A stretch of 64,000 bases of DNA from Polynucleobacter sp. MG-Unter2-18 (lineage in GTDB: Bacteria > Pseudomonadota > Gammaproteobacteria > Burkholderiales > Burkholderiaceae): NCBI RefSeq assembly GCF_018687675.1, contig NZ_CP061302.1, positions 372,001-436,000 on the forward strand. Reading direction: 5' to 3'. Numbering within the stretch: the stretch's first letter is position 1; every line of letters starts with the position of its first letter. The translations under genes were made by a program, and so were the position numbers. The notes beneath the pieces are model-generated. The model was not told the origin of the DNA. It saw nothing but the letters and a program-made list of their open reading frames with translations, and ran no database searches. Of this stretch, positions 43,366-52,596 are shown one piece after another.

Positions 43366-44179
43366 TGAGGACTCCTTGCTAACGCGATGGGAGCCACCTT
43401 CTTTTGATCCTCCTGCACCTCCTAAGCCACCTAAGGTGGCTCCGATTTACTACCCTACGGTTGAAGAAGTTGAAGCCATACGCGAGGCAGCTTACAAAGA
43501 GGCTTATGAGCTTGGCTCCAATCAAGGCTTTGTAGAAGGCCGTGAAGCGGGTTATGACGAGGGTAAGGCAAGTGGTCATGAAGAGGGATATAAAGTAGGG
43601 TACCAAGACGCAGAAGAAGAGATACTGCGTTTGCAAAATGCCTTGGGTCATCTTTTAGAGGCAGTAAGTGGTATGCCCGAGGCTATTGCAGAACCGCTAA
43701 CACAATTTAGCTTTGAAATCGCCTCACGTTTAAGCGCAAACAGTTCTATGGAGCGCGCTCCTTTTGTCATGGCGGTGCAAGAAGCGCTGATGCGTTTACC
43801 TCGACCTGGTGAGAATCTTTATCTACGCTTACGCGCTGAAGAGGTGGAAACTTGGAGAAGAATTGTTGAAGATCCAGGCTTGCCATTTAATTGCACTATC
43901 TTAGTAGATGCAGATGTTCGCCCTGGGCATGCTTACGTAGAGGTGAGTGGTGCTCGTATTGATGTGGGGGTTGAAGCGCGTATCGCATTAGTCAAGGCCG
44001 CCTTGGGTTTAGATGGTGTAGCAATGCAAGACGAAAAAGGAATTACTCCAAAAACTTCTGCCGCACTCTTAGATAATCAGTTTGATAGTGAGTCGCACAC
44101 TGCAGATGAGAAGTATCCTGAAAAAGATATACAGAGCGATTCTGAAATGAATCCTGATGATCAGGCGAATCTAAAATGA
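43352..44179 (+). CDS. fliH: Flagellar assembly protein FliH
   Basis: 275 aa export-ATPase regulator. The Pro-rich N terminus is followed by the FliH GxxxG-type repeat region ('GSNQGFVEGREAGYDEGKAS', 'GHEEGYKVGYQDAEEEILRL'), then the FliI-binding C-terminal domain ('LYLRLRAEEVETWRRIVEDP'). An acidic tail of about 45 residues follows. ATG 43352 is chosen over the upstream frame start because AGAGAGGTAAG precedes it at normal spacing. It overlaps fliG by 14 bases and fliI by 4. Confidence 0.9.
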   Translation: MPSSDEDSLLTRWEPPSFDPPAPPKPPKVAPIYYPTVEEVEAIREAAYKEAYELGSNQGFVEGREAGYDEGKASGHEEGYKVGYQDAEEEILRLQNALGHLLEAVSGMPEAIAEPLTQFSFEIASRLSANSSMERAPFVMAVQEALMRLPRPGENLYLRLRAEEVETWRRIVEDPGLPFNCTILVDADVRPGHAYVEVSGARIDVGVEARIALVKAALGLDGVAMQDEKGITPKTSAALLDNQFDSESHTADEKYPEKDIQSDSEMNPDDQANLK

Positions 44180-45561
44180 GTGTTTTGCAAGCTCATGAGT
44201 TGGTAGATCAGATAGAGTTGCGGCGCCAACATCTCATGCAAACGCCTTACTCGATTCGAGAAGGGAAGTTAAAGCGCGTCTCTGGAATTGTTTTAGAGGT
44301 TGAAGGCTTGCCAATGAGCATTGGGTCTGGCGCAACCATCCTATCCGAGTTGGGCGGCAAGACTTATGATGCCGAGTGTATTGGCTTTAATGGTGCCATC
44401 ACTTATTTGATGCCGATTGATGCTATGGAAAATATTTCGCCAGGTGCATTAGTGTATCCAGCAAATACGCCCTTTAATTCTGGTGCAGGTTATATCTCTA
44501 GTAGCGTAGGTGAACCCTTGACGATTGGCGAGAGTTTGCTTGGCAGAGTAGTCGATGGTTTGGGCCGACCAATCGATGGGAAGGGTTACGGTGAAAAACA
44601 ATTTTCACCCATCATTCAAAGAATGTTAAATCCCTTGGACAGAACGCCTATCCACGAACCATTGGATGTTGGTATTCAGGCAGTCAATGGTTTGTTAACA
44701 GTAGGCCGTGGTCAACGCGTTGGAATATTTGCGGGTTCTGGTGTCGGTAAAAGTGTTTTATTAGGAATGCTCGCGCGCAATTGTGTTGCTGATGTCATTG
44801 TGATTGGTCTAGTTGGCGAGCGTGGCCGTGAAGTGCGGGAGTTTTGTGAAGATACTCTAGGACCAGAATCCTTTAAGCGTGCTGTGGTTGTTGCTGCACC
44901 TGCAGATGCTTCCCCTTTAGCGCGCTCAAAAGGAGCGTCATACGCAACCGATGTGGCGATTTGGTTTCGAGATCAAGGCAAACATGTAGTTTTGATTGTG
45001 GATTCACTCACCCGTTATGCCATGGCTTTGCGAGAAATTGGCCTTAGCTTGGGAGAGGCACCGGTTGCACGTGGCTATCCGCCTAGTGTATTCGCCCGCA
45101 TGCCTGAGTTAGTTGAGCGAGTCGGCAATGGCGCCAACCCCGATGGCTCGATCACTGCTTTTTATACTGTGTTGCTCGAGGGTGATGATACTAATGATCC
45201 TGTTGCTGATACAGCACGCGGTATTTTAGATGGACACTTCTTCCTTTCTAGAGAGTTAGCCGATAGCGGACACTACCCAGCTATTGATGTGGAGAAATCA
45301 ATTTCTCGTGTAATGCCAAAAGTAGTCTCTAAAGAGCACCTACTTTCTGCTAGAAGAATGAAGCAGCTATACAGCCGATACATGCGGGGTAGAGATCTAG
45401 TTTCAATGGGCGCTTATATTGCAGGTAGCGATCCAGAATTAGACGCTGCTTTGCAAGCTTGGCCCAAAATCCAGGCTTTTTTACAGCAAGACGCGGATAT
45501 AACTGTCCCTTTAGATCAAACTGAAAGTTTGTTAGCTCAAATTAGTCCGCCTAACCCGTAA
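44176..45561 (+). CDS. fliI: Flagellum-specific export ATPase FliI
   Basis: 461 aa F1-beta-like ATPase. Walker A is 'GIFAGSGVGKSVLLG', Walker B region 'HVVLIVDSLTRYAMALREI', and signature sequences 'GLVGERGREVREF' and 'GSITAFYTVLLEGDD' are present. It energises substrate loading with FliH and FliJ at the export gate. Normal length; overlaps fliH by 4 bases. Confidence 0.97.
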   Translation: MSVLQAHELVDQIELRRQHLMQTPYSIREGKLKRVSGIVLEVEGLPMSIGSGATILSELGGKTYDAECIGFNGAITYLMPIDAMENISPGALVYPANTPFNSGAGYISSSVGEPLTIGESLLGRVVDGLGRPIDGKGYGEKQFSPIIQRMLNPLDRTPIHEPLDVGIQAVNGLLTVGRGQRVGIFAGSGVGKSVLLGMLARNCVADVIVIGLVGERGREVREFCEDTLGPESFKRAVVVAAPADASPLARSKGASYATDVAIWFRDQGKHVVLIVDSLTRYAMALREIGLSLGEAPVARGYPPSVFARMPELVERVGNGANPDGSITAFYTVLLEGDDTNDPVADTARGILDGHFFLSRELADSGHYPAIDVEKSISRVMPKVVSKEHLLSARRMKQLYSRYMRGRDLVSMGAYIAGSDPELDAALQAWPKIQAFLQQDADITVPLDQTESLLAQISPPNP

Positions 45562-45566
45562 ATCTG

Positions 45567-46013
45567 ATGAACGCCATAGAGCTCCTCCATCGCTTGGCCA
45601 AAATACGGGAAGATCAAGCTATGGCGCGAGCAAAACGTGTTGCCAGTCAGGTAAACCAGCAAAAAGCCTTTAAAGATCAAGTACTTCAATATGCTAAAGA
45701 TTATGAAGCTCAAATGCTTGCCAGCGGTAAGGGCGGAGCGTCGGTTGCATTTATTCAGGACGCTAATGCCTTTAGAGAAAAGTTACTGCATAGCGCAATT
45801 GAGATGGATGGACAGATTCAGGGCTTGACTAGAGCTTCTGAGGAGACCCTAAAAACAGCTACTATGGCCAGAATGCGTACTCGAGGGCTATCAAAGTTGG
45901 TCGACAAAATGCACCGAGAGGCCAAGATAAAGCTGGCTAAAGCAGAGTTAAGCCAGTTCGAAGATAACTTCTCAGCAAGGCTGAGTTATAAAACTGGCAC
46001 GAAAGATGCATAG
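45567..46013 (+). CDS. fliJ: Flagellar export protein FliJ
   Basis: 148 aa, all coiled coil, in the fliI-fliJ-fliK order. FliJ is the stalk in the FliI hexamer and contacts FlhA. The sequence is a continuous antiparallel helix pair ('AMARAKRVASQVNQQKAFKD', 'GLSKLVDKMHREAKIKLAKA'). Its last codons contain a good -24/-12 promoter that probably serves fliK. Confidence 0.88.
   Translation: MNAIELLHRLAKIREDQAMARAKRVASQVNQQKAFKDQVLQYAKDYEAQMLASGKGGASVAFIQDANAFREKLLHSAIEMDGQIQGLTRASEETLKTATMARMRTRGLSKLVDKMHREAKIKLAKAELSQFEDNFSARLSYKTGTKDA
45995..46010 (+). promoter_or_regulatory. Candidate sigma-54 promoter inside the fliJ end, for fliK
   Basis: TGGCAC-GAAAG-ATGCA: GG and GC are 10 bases apart, one mismatch in the -12 TTGCA. 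The expected start site near 46021 leaves a 20-base leader with GGAGAAAG before the fliK ATG at 46040. It overlaps coding sequence, so chance cannot be ruled out. Confidence 0.55.
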
Positions 46014-46039
46014 TTGGTAGTGTTCCATTTGGAGAAAGC

Positions 46040-48124
46040 ATGCCAACAGTCAGTCAAATACAGATGCAAGCAGCAGTTAGCCCCTTCAGTGAGGCTATTG
46101 CTCAACCGGGTAGTCTTGCCGGCGGCTCTGCCATGCCTGTTGGTTTTGATACTTTCTTGTCTTCCTTGAACCAAAAGATGCTGGCACGCTTAGATGCGAG
46201 AACAGATTCAGCCAAATTCAGCAGTCCTAAAACTGGTTTGGGTACCTTAGGTATGCAAAATTTGCCAGGATTTATAAAGCAAGATAAAGATTCTGCAAAA
46301 ATTACCGATCCCATGCAGTTACTGGCGGCTCAGTTGGCAGCCCAAGGACTGATTGGTCCAGTTGTAAATCAACCCACTGTAAGTAACCCATTGCTTAATA
46401 GTGGCCTGGGAGTGAATGCTGTAGATTCAAGCAAAACAATGGCTGGGTTGAATTTGCCTAGCGCTTTAGGTCTAAAAGGTCAAAATATTGACTCCCAGCA
46501 AAACCAGTTAATTACGCAGTCACTTGCAAGAGCAATGAAGGAAGCGGGACAAGGCAACAACTTAGGCGCTCAAAATCCGCAAGTAGCTCAGTTAATGCAA
46601 ATGCTGCAGCAAGCCCAACCTACCAACACTGCCCAAGCCAGTGCCCTAGAGCAATTAAAGGGCTTAGTGGCGCAAGCTGGCCAAACTAGCCAAACCGCTA
46701 GCCCAGCTCCTAAAATCACGCTGACCCCAGAGCTCGCTAGTGCGATCCGGGATCTCGCGCAGCAAGCCCAACCTACCAACACTGCCCAAGCCAGTGCCCT
46801 AGAGCAATTAAAGGGCTTAGTGGCGCAAGCTGGCCAAACTAGCCAAACCGCTAGCCCAGCTCCTAAAATCACGCTGACCCCAGAGCTCGCTAGTGCGATC
46901 CGGGATCTCGCGCAGCAAGCCCAACCTACCAACACTGCCCAAGCCAGTGCCCTAGAGCAATTAAAGGGCTTAGTGGCGCAAGCTGGCCAAACTAGCCAAA
47001 CCGCTAGCCCAGCTCCTAAAATCACGCTGACCCCAGAGCTCGCTAGTGCGATCCGGGATCTCGCGCAGCAAGCCCAACCTACCAACACTGCCCAAGCCAG
47101 TGCCCTAGAGCAATTAAAGGGCTTAGTGGCGCAAGCTGGCCAAACTAGCCAAACCGCTAGCCCAGCTCCTAAAATCACGCTGACCCCAGAGCTCGCTAGT
47201 GCGATCCGGGATCTCGCGCAGCAAGCCCAACCTACCAACACTGCCCAAGCCAGTGCCCTAGAGCAATTAAAGGGCTTAGTGGCGCAAGCTGGCCAAACTA
47301 GCCAAACATCCCCTCAAGTATCTTCTTCAGACCCTAAGCCTGCTTTAGTTGTCACTACTTCGACCGTAGGAGTAGCTGAAAAACTTTCTACGCCGCCTCT
47401 AGATAGTCACAGTATTAGCAAGGATCAAAATTCTGCGATTATTAGTTCGCAAAATATGAAGAATTCTGATAATTCCTTGATTCCTTTGTATGCAGGTCAA
47501 GCGTCCAAAGAAAATAAAGGCCTTGAGGTCGCGCCCCGTATTACCCCAGCATCTGATTTTCATGTCAAAGAACTTGAAAAAATAGATGAGTTAGCTAGTC
47601 AAGATCTTAATAGCCTAAGCGCCCAATATAGTGGTCTTGCACGCTTAGATAGTCAGACTTCAGAAGCCCTTCAAAAGTTTCAAATCAAGCAAACAGAGGC
47701 TTCTTTTGTGAGTGGCCCCTTACTTAGTGAAATTATGAGTGCTGCAAAGTCTGGTGGCGGTCGCATAATGTTTGAATTAACACCGCCGGAGCAAGGTACG
47801 ATCCGGATTGATTTGCAAATTAATCAAAATGGCCATGCACACTTAATTGTTGAGGGTGCCAGTGATGCAACAAAATCTCGCCTCGATCAGGGCGGCCAAA
47901 ACTTAAAGCAAGAGTTTGCTCAAATGGGCCTCAATCTTTCCCTTGATCTTAGGCAGGGTAATCAGTCTCAACAGGCGTCAGGTCAATCCTTTAATAATGC
48001 CCGTCAGGACTATTATGCTAGCCAGCAGACTACGAATCCCAACCCTAAAAACCTTGCAACAATAGATTTTATAGGTTCGGGTCATAATACGAGTGCTAGC
48101 GGAACAGTGCATCTGTTTGCTTAA
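46040..48124 (+). CDS. fliK: Hook-length control protein FliK with internal repeats
   Basis: 694 aa, much longer than the usual 400 or so. The C-terminal switch domain is clear: 'GRIMFELTPPEQGTIRIDLQ', 'NGHAHLIVEGASDATKSRLD'. The N-terminal ruler half contains about 4.6 copies of a 51-residue unit ('QPTNTAQASALEQLKGLVAQ', then 'AGQTSQTASPAPKITLTPEL'). FliK's ruler length sets hook length, so copy number may change hook length. It is preceded by GGAGAAAG and a candidate sigma-54 promoter. Confidence 0.92.
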   Translation: MPTVSQIQMQAAVSPFSEAIAQPGSLAGGSAMPVGFDTFLSSLNQKMLARLDARTDSAKFSSPKTGLGTLGMQNLPGFIKQDKDSAKITDPMQLLAAQLAAQGLIGPVVNQPTVSNPLLNSGLGVNAVDSSKTMAGLNLPSALGLKGQNIDSQQNQLITQSLARAMKEAGQGNNLGAQNPQVAQLMQMLQQAQPTNTAQASALEQLKGLVAQAGQTSQTASPAPKITLTPELASAIRDLAQQAQPTNTAQASALEQLKGLVAQAGQTSQTASPAPKITLTPELASAIRDLAQQAQPTNTAQASALEQLKGLVAQAGQTSQTASPAPKITLTPELASAIRDLAQQAQPTNTAQASALEQLKGLVAQAGQTSQTASPAPKITLTPELASAIRDLAQQAQPTNTAQASALEQLKGLVAQAGQTSQTSPQVSSSDPKPALVVTTSTVGVAEKLSTPPLDSHSISKDQNSAIISSQNMKNSDNSLIPLYAGQASKENKGLEVAPRITPASDFHVKELEKIDELASQDLNSLSAQYSGLARLDSQTSEALQKFQIKQTEASFVSGPLLSEIMSAAKSGGGRIMFELTPPEQGTIRIDLQINQNGHAHLIVEGASDATKSRLDQGGQNLKQEFAQMGLNLSLDLRQGNQSQQASGQSFNNARQDYYASQQTTNPNPKNLATIDFIGSGHNTSASGTVHLFA
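46606..47307 (+). repeat. 153-bp tandem repeat array inside fliK
   Basis: The unit starts at 46606, 46759, 46912, 47065 and 47218, giving four full copies and about 0.6 of a fifth. I see no base difference between copies. 153 is a multiple of three, so copy changes keep the frame. Identity at third codon positions points to recent expansion or ongoing recombination. Confidence 0.95.
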
Positions 48125-48150
48125 TATGATGAAAAATAAAGGGAATTAGC

Positions 48151-48888
48151 ATGGCTGATGAAGAACGCGTAGAGCCTACCTTAGATGTCAATGGCGGGCT
48201 ACCACCCCCACCAGTCGTAGAGCAGATAGAGATAGAAGAAGAAAAGCCTAAAAGCAAAAAAATGCTGTTTTTGATCATAGGCTTGGTAGTAGTGCTGGCT
48301 GGAGCGGTTGGTGGCTATTTCTATATGCAACATAACGCTGAGCTTAAAAGACAGCAAGAAGCTGAAGATAAACGCCCTGAAAATATTTTGAAGAAGCAAT
48401 TGATGGAGCGCAAAGATAATGCTGCCCCAATTTATATTGCGCTAGACGAAATGATCGTAAACCTGCCTGGTAGAGGAGGCGAGCATTATTTGCAGACTAA
48501 GATGGTTCTCAGAACAAATGATGGGTCCACCGAAGATAAAATCAAGAAGTTTATGCCTGTCATAAGGGATAAAGTTATTACGGTTTTATCCTCACGCCAA
48601 ATGCAAGAGTTGGCAACTGTCGAGGGTAAAACGATGATGGCTCGCGAGGTCGCATTGGTAATTAATTCAATTATTGCGCCGCAGCTAACTGCCATTTATA
48701 TACTCCAGCAACAACCATCAACAGCTGATATTCAGAATTTAGAGAGAATAGGTGCTGTACCAAAAGAAACTTCTTCAGGTCAAAAGATTACTGGCGAGGC
48801 TGCTAGGGCTGCGGCAGAATTTTGGAATGTTACTGAGATGGATCTTCCAGTTCAGGCCGTACTATTCAATACCTTTGTAATGCAGTAA
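48151..48888 (+). CDS. fliL: Flagellar basal body-associated protein FliL
   Basis: 245 aa, longer than usual (about 150-180). It has an acidic N-terminal cytoplasmic part, one TM at about residues 43-64 ('MLFLIIGLVVVLAGAVGGYF'), a charged stalk, and the periplasmic stomatin-like domain ('YIALDEMIVNLPGRGGEHYL', 'RDKVITVLSSRQMQELATVE'). An insertion of about 55 residues lies between the ring domain and the C-terminal 'AVLFNTFVMQ'. FliL supports stators. It heads the fliLMNOPQR unit. Confidence 0.9.
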   Translation: MADEERVEPTLDVNGGLPPPPVVEQIEIEEEKPKSKKMLFLIIGLVVVLAGAVGGYFYMQHNAELKRQQEAEDKRPENILKKQLMERKDNAAPIYIALDEMIVNLPGRGGEHYLQTKMVLRTNDGSTEDKIKKFMPVIRDKVITVLSSRQMQELATVEGKTMMAREVALVINSIIAPQLTAIYILQQQPSTADIQNLERIGAVPKETSSGQKITGEAARAAAEFWNVTEMDLPVQAVLFNTFVMQ

Positions 48889-48919
48889 AATGAGGGCTAG
48901 ACAGACCACTTAGGAAGAT

Positions 48920-50026
48920 ATGGCGACAGGAGCAATCAATGTCGAGATGAACATTGCAGCTGAAGATCAGCAGTCCATGTTCGACAAATCGAAGATTATT
49001 GCTCGTCGGCGCATGCCGACATTGGAGCTGATTCACGAGCGTTTTTGCCGGGCGGTTCGTTTATCCTTATTTAATATGATTCGAGCACCCATTGAGGTGC
49101 AAATGCATATGCCGAGCGTCAAAAGCTACGAGCAATTTGTATCTGAATTTCCTGAGCGGACAAATATTAATATTGTTGGTATCCGTCCTTTGCGCGGGGT
49201 GGGGTGCTGGATTGTTGACCCTGGAGTTGTCTATATCGCGATTGACAATATGTTTGGTGGCGAAGGTCGATTAGCGCCCAGACTGAGCTTACGCGAATAC
49301 ACCCCTACTGAGTTGCGCATCATTCGTCGTTTAGTCGATGCACTTCTAAATGACTACGAGAAGGCTTGGAAAGCGGTATATGAAATCAAGTTTGATTTCA
49401 TGCGCCAAGAGACTAATTTTGGATTTGCGAAGATTACTTCCCCAGGGGAGATGGTGCTTCATTCCAAATTTACCATTGAGATTAACGGCAGACCTGGTGA
49501 TGTCGACCTTTGTATTCCATTTTGGGTGATGGAACCTATTAAAGCCATCCTCTATAACAATATGCAAGGCTTTGCAAGTGAACCGGATGAGCATTGGACT
49601 AATTTATTAAATGATCAAGTTCACGAAGCGCCAGTGACTGCCGTCGCTGTATTGGCTCGTAAGCAGATGCTATTACGTGAGATTACATCTCTATCAGTGG
49701 GAGATATTATTCCTATTGAAATTAATGATCCAGTGACCGTTTATGTGGATGGCCTGCCTGTTATTAAAGGGCAATACGGCGTAAAAGAAGGCCGCTATTC
49801 TGTCAAAGTGAGTACGATCCAACATCCTGCAGAATTCCTAAAAAGCCCCTTAGAAAAGGCGCGCTTGGGTCCGAGTATGATGCGAAGTGCGGAAAAAGGG
49901 GAGTTGTACGAGCAGCCGGGAGAGCATCCTCAGGCTTTTGCGCCGATGCCGACTACTGAGTCCAATAAAAGGGACGCCTCAAGCGATACAATAGGTCAGC
50001 TTGCGGATGAGCTGGACCCCAAATAA
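48920..50026 (+). CDS. fliM: Flagellar motor switch protein FliM
   Basis: 368 aa C-ring protein. It has the CheC-like middle domain with the G-G-x-G motif ('YIAIDNMFGGEGRLAPRLSL') and 'REYTPTELRIIRRLVDALLN', and a FliN-like C-terminal domain ('LSVGDIIPIEINDPVTVYVD'). The very N-terminal CheY-binding peptide of enteric FliM (LSQxEIDALL) is not obvious, so how CheY-P would bind is unclear. A Ser/Asp-rich C-terminal tail of about 45 residues is extra. Confidence 0.94.
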   Translation: MATGAINVEMNIAAEDQQSMFDKSKIIARRRMPTLELIHERFCRAVRLSLFNMIRAPIEVQMHMPSVKSYEQFVSEFPERTNINIVGIRPLRGVGCWIVDPGVVYIAIDNMFGGEGRLAPRLSLREYTPTELRIIRRLVDALLNDYEKAWKAVYEIKFDFMRQETNFGFAKITSPGEMVLHSKFTIEINGRPGDVDLCIPFWVMEPIKAILYNNMQGFASEPDEHWTNLLNDQVHEAPVTAVAVLARKQMLLREITSLSVGDIIPIEINDPVTVYVDGLPVIKGQYGVKEGRYSVKVSTIQHPAEFLKSPLEKARLGPSMMRSAEKGELYEQPGEHPQAFAPMPTTESNKRDASSDTIGQLADELDPK

Positions 50027-50070
50027 ACCCAAGTATCAAGCAGGCATAGAAGAGATTAAAGAGGATCAAG

Positions 50071-50448
50071 ATGGCTGAAAACGATAATGATTTAGCGAAA
50101 ACGCTCACAAGCGCTGATGTATCTGGTTCCCTTCGTAAGGCTACATTTAACAACTTAGAAGATGGCGCAAAAACCGGTGCAGATTTTAATGATATCGATT
50201 TAGTGATGGATGTACCGGTTCAGGTCACAGTCGAACTTGGACGTGCAAAAATGCAGATTCGCAATCTCTTAAATCTCACTTACGGCTCTGTGATCGAGTT
50301 AGATATTCTGGCTGGAGAGCCACTAGAAGTTGTGGTGAATGGTTGCTTAGTAGCACAAGGTGAAGTGGTTATCGTGAATGATCGTTATGGTATCCGCTTA
50401 ACCGATATTGTGACTCCCGCAGAGCGTCTGCGTAAAATTAATCGTTGA
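50071..50448 (+). CDS. fliN: Flagellar motor switch protein FliN
   Basis: 125 aa. The SpoA domain is complete: 'DVPVQVTVELGRAKMQIRNL', 'GSVIELDILAGEPLEVVVNG', 'LVAQGEVVIVNDRYGIRLTD'. It forms the bottom of the C-ring with FliM and recruits FliH. AAGAG(G) precedes the ATG. It is followed by fliO after 5 bases. Confidence 0.96.
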   Translation: MAENDNDLAKTLTSADVSGSLRKATFNNLEDGAKTGADFNDIDLVMDVPVQVTVELGRAKMQIRNLLNLTYGSVIELDILAGEPLEVVVNGCLVAQGEVVIVNDRYGIRLTDIVTPAERLRKINR

Positions 50449-50453
50449 TTTAA

Positions 50454-50792
50454 ATGGGTACCTCGGTTGGAGGCATGTTGCTTTTCTCATTCATCTGGCT
50501 GGCACTTGCTGCCGCACTAATTTGGGTAGTTGCCTATTTAGTCAAACGTGACTCTGCAGTGCGAGCAAATAATCCTCATGTAATGATCTTGGCTCAACAA
50601 GCTTTAGGCCCTAGAGAGCGTGTAATTATTGTGAATGTACTTAATCGTATCTTGGTGATTGGGCATACTCCGACCCAAATTAATCTATTGATTGAATTAG
50701 ATCCTGAAGATGTGGCTCACATGAAGCCACAACCCAGTAGCGTCGACTTTGCCAATCAGTTACGTGCTTTGGTCAAAAGGAAAATCGGTTGA
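50454..50792 (+). CDS. fliO: Flagellar biosynthesis protein FliO
   Basis: 112 aa. One N-terminal TM ('MLLFSFIWLALAAALIWVVA') is followed by the FliO cytoplasmic domain ('LGPRERVIIVNVLNRILVIG'). It stabilises FliP during export-gate assembly. It overlaps fliP by 4 bases, as is common in the fliNOPQR order. Confidence 0.88.
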   Translation: MGTSVGGMLLFSFIWLALAAALIWVVAYLVKRDSAVRANNPHVMILAQQALGPRERVIIVNVLNRILVIGHTPTQINLLIELDPEDVAHMKPQPSSVDFANQLRALVKRKIG

Positions 50793-51535
50793 AAAATAAG
50801 ATTACCTTTTATATCACCGGGGTAATAGGAGCACTTGGATTTTTCCCATTCATAGCGTGGAGTCAAACTTTACCGCTAGTGACTACAAAGCAGGCCAGTG
50901 GTGGTACAACTTATTCAGTGCCTGTTGAAACGGTTTTAGCTCTCACAGCATTGAGCTTTTTGCCTGCAGCTTTAATTTTAATGACTAGTTTTACAAGGAT
51001 TTTGATTGTGTTTTCTTTGTTACGTCAGGCACTAGGTTTAACCACTATGCCACCTAACATTGTATTAATAGGGCTTTCATTGTTTCTCACTTTATTTATT
51101 ATGAATCCAGTATTTGATTCAATGTATAAAAATGCTTATCAACCATATTCCGTAGGTAAGTTGGCTTTTCCCCAGGCGGTAGAAATTGGATCAAAGCCCT
51201 TAAAAGAATTTATGTTGAAACAAACGCGTAAGGACGATTTGAATTTATTCGTCAAATTGTACGGAAAAGAAATTGAAGCACGTGAAGAAGTTCCGTTCAC
51301 GGTTTTGATCCCAGCATTTGCGATTTCAGAGATTAAGACAGGTTTTTTAATTGGCTTCATTATCTTCCTACCATTTTTGGTCATTGATTTTGCAGTTGCC
51401 AGCATCTTAACCTCTCTAGGTATGGTGATGGTTTCGCCGATGATGTTTTCCTTGCCACTGAAGTTGATTGTATTTACCTTGGCAGATGGTTGGGTCTTAC
51501 TCTCGACCTCATTAGTCCAAAGTTATATTAATTAA
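50789..51535 (+). CDS. fliP: Export gate protein FliP
   Basis: 248 aa with a cleavable signal and four TM segments. Signatures are 'LILMTSFTRILIVFSLLRQA', 'PPNIVLIGLSLFLTLFIMNP' and 'FLIGFIIFLPFLVIDFAVAS'. It forms the pentameric core of the export gate with FliQ and FliR. Start is TTG 50789 with AAGGAAAA upstream, overlapping the fliO stop. Confidence 0.96.
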   Translation: MKNKITFYITGVIGALGFFPFIAWSQTLPLVTTKQASGGTTYSVPVETVLALTALSFLPAALILMTSFTRILIVFSLLRQALGLTTMPPNIVLIGLSLFLTLFIMNPVFDSMYKNAYQPYSVGKLAFPQAVEIGSKPLKEFMLKQTRKDDLNLFVKLYGKEIEAREEVPFTVLIPAFAISEIKTGFLIGFIIFLPFLVIDFAVASILTSLGMVMVSPMMFSLPLKLIVFTLADGWVLLSTSLVQSYIN

Positions 51536-51540
51536 TTGCC

Positions 51541-51810
51541 ATGGAGAGTGGGGTCGTTCTCGATTTGGTTTATCAGGCCTTGAGGATGGTCGCAGTTTTG
51601 GCGGGGCCTATACTCATGGCATTATTGGTTGTGGGACTAATCATTGGTATTTTGCAAGCAGCCACCTCGGTTAACGAGTCCACGGTTGCATTCATTCCAA
51701 AACTAATAGTATTTGCTGCCGTTGTTATGATCGCTGGGCCCGTCACTCTATCGTTGTTTACAGACTATATGAGAGAGCTCTTTGCGCGCATACCAGGCTT
51801 GGTAAGTTAA
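51541..51810 (+). CDS. fliQ: Export gate protein FliQ
   Basis: 89 aa with two TM hairpin helices ('RMVAVLAGPILMALLVVGLI', 'FIPKLIVFAAVVMIAGPVTL') and the conserved 'ILQAATSVNESTV' between them. It is normal in length and placed between fliP and fliR. Confidence 0.95.
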   Translation: MESGVVLDLVYQALRMVAVLAGPILMALLVVGLIIGILQAATSVNESTVAFIPKLIVFAAVVMIAGPVTLSLFTDYMRELFARIPGLVS

Positions 51811-51813
51811 TTG

Positions 51814-52596
51814 ATGTTGACTATCAGCGGCCTTCAAATTGAGCAATATATGGCAATCTTTATGTTCGCCTCGTTAAGAGTTTTTGGACTTCTTTTGACT
51901 GCACCCATGTTCGCCTTAAGAACAATTCCGTTACAGTTTCGTCTATTCGTCGCTTTGGCATTTGGTATTTATCTTCTGCCGCTACTGGGAACTGAAAAAA
52001 TTCCATACCCCGGGAGTATTACTTTTTTTGCTTCGGCGATTGAGTTGGCTATTGGCGCTTTCATTGGATTTGCGGTTCGTATAGCATTTATGGTGGTCGA
52101 TATTGCAGCAGAAGTACTCTCTTTTTTAGCTGGCTTTAGTTTTGCATCTACTAACTTTTTCGATCCTTCTTTAGCATCTGGTTTGGTATCACAGTTTTTG
52201 GGCTTAGTGGTTTTGGCTCTTGCATTTACGTTTAATATTCATTTAGTGTTAATCGATTTGGTCTTAAGTAGCTTTAAAACAGTACCATTAGGAATTTGGC
52301 CTCAAGCATGGACTTCTAAAGGATTGATAGATTTATTTTCCGCATCATTTCGTTTAGGATTAATACTATCAATGCCTGTACTACTGGTTTATATGATGTT
52401 CAATTTAATTCAAGCATTTCTAGGAAGAACTAGCCCACAAATGAATTTATTTTCTGTAGGGTTTGCGGTCAGCATACCTTTGGCCTTTTTGGTTATTTTT
52501 TTGATCTTGCCAGATCTGCAGTTTATTTTAGAGCGCTCTCTTGAAAATCCTTTACAACTTATCCGTCAAGGTTTGGAGACACCCAATGCGAAATAA
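51814..52596 (+). CDS. fliR: Export gate protein FliR
   Basis: 260 aa with about six TM segments. Conserved stretches are 'LRVFGLLLTAPMFALRTIPL', 'AIELAIGAFIGFAVRIAFMV' and 'IQAFLGRTSPQMNLFSVGFA'. ATG 51814 is chosen; TTG 51811 directly before it is in the same frame. It follows fliQ without a gap. The 3' end overlaps the next gene by 11 bases. Confidence 0.94.
   Translation: MLTISGLQIEQYMAIFMFASLRVFGLLLTAPMFALRTIPLQFRLFVALAFGIYLLPLLGTEKIPYPGSITFFASAIELAIGAFIGFAVRIAFMVVDIAAEVLSFLAGFSFASTNFFDPSLASGLVSQFLGLVVLALAFTFNIHLVLIDLVLSSFKTVPLGIWPQAWTSKGLIDLFSASFRLGLILSMPVLLVYMMFNLIQAFLGRTSPQMNLFSVGFAVSIPLAFLVIFLILPDLQFILERSLENPLQLIRQGLETPNAK

Noticed and set aside
46588-47241. Long open frame on the minus strand inside fliK (217 aa, repetitive)
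   Set aside because: It is the shadow of the 153-bp repeats, which lack stops in this frame. It has Trp/Cys-rich unnatural composition and lies against the well-supported fliK frame.
46606-47307. Repeat array considered as CRISPR
   Set aside because: Units are contiguous 153-bp copies inside a coding frame with no spacers and no cas genes.
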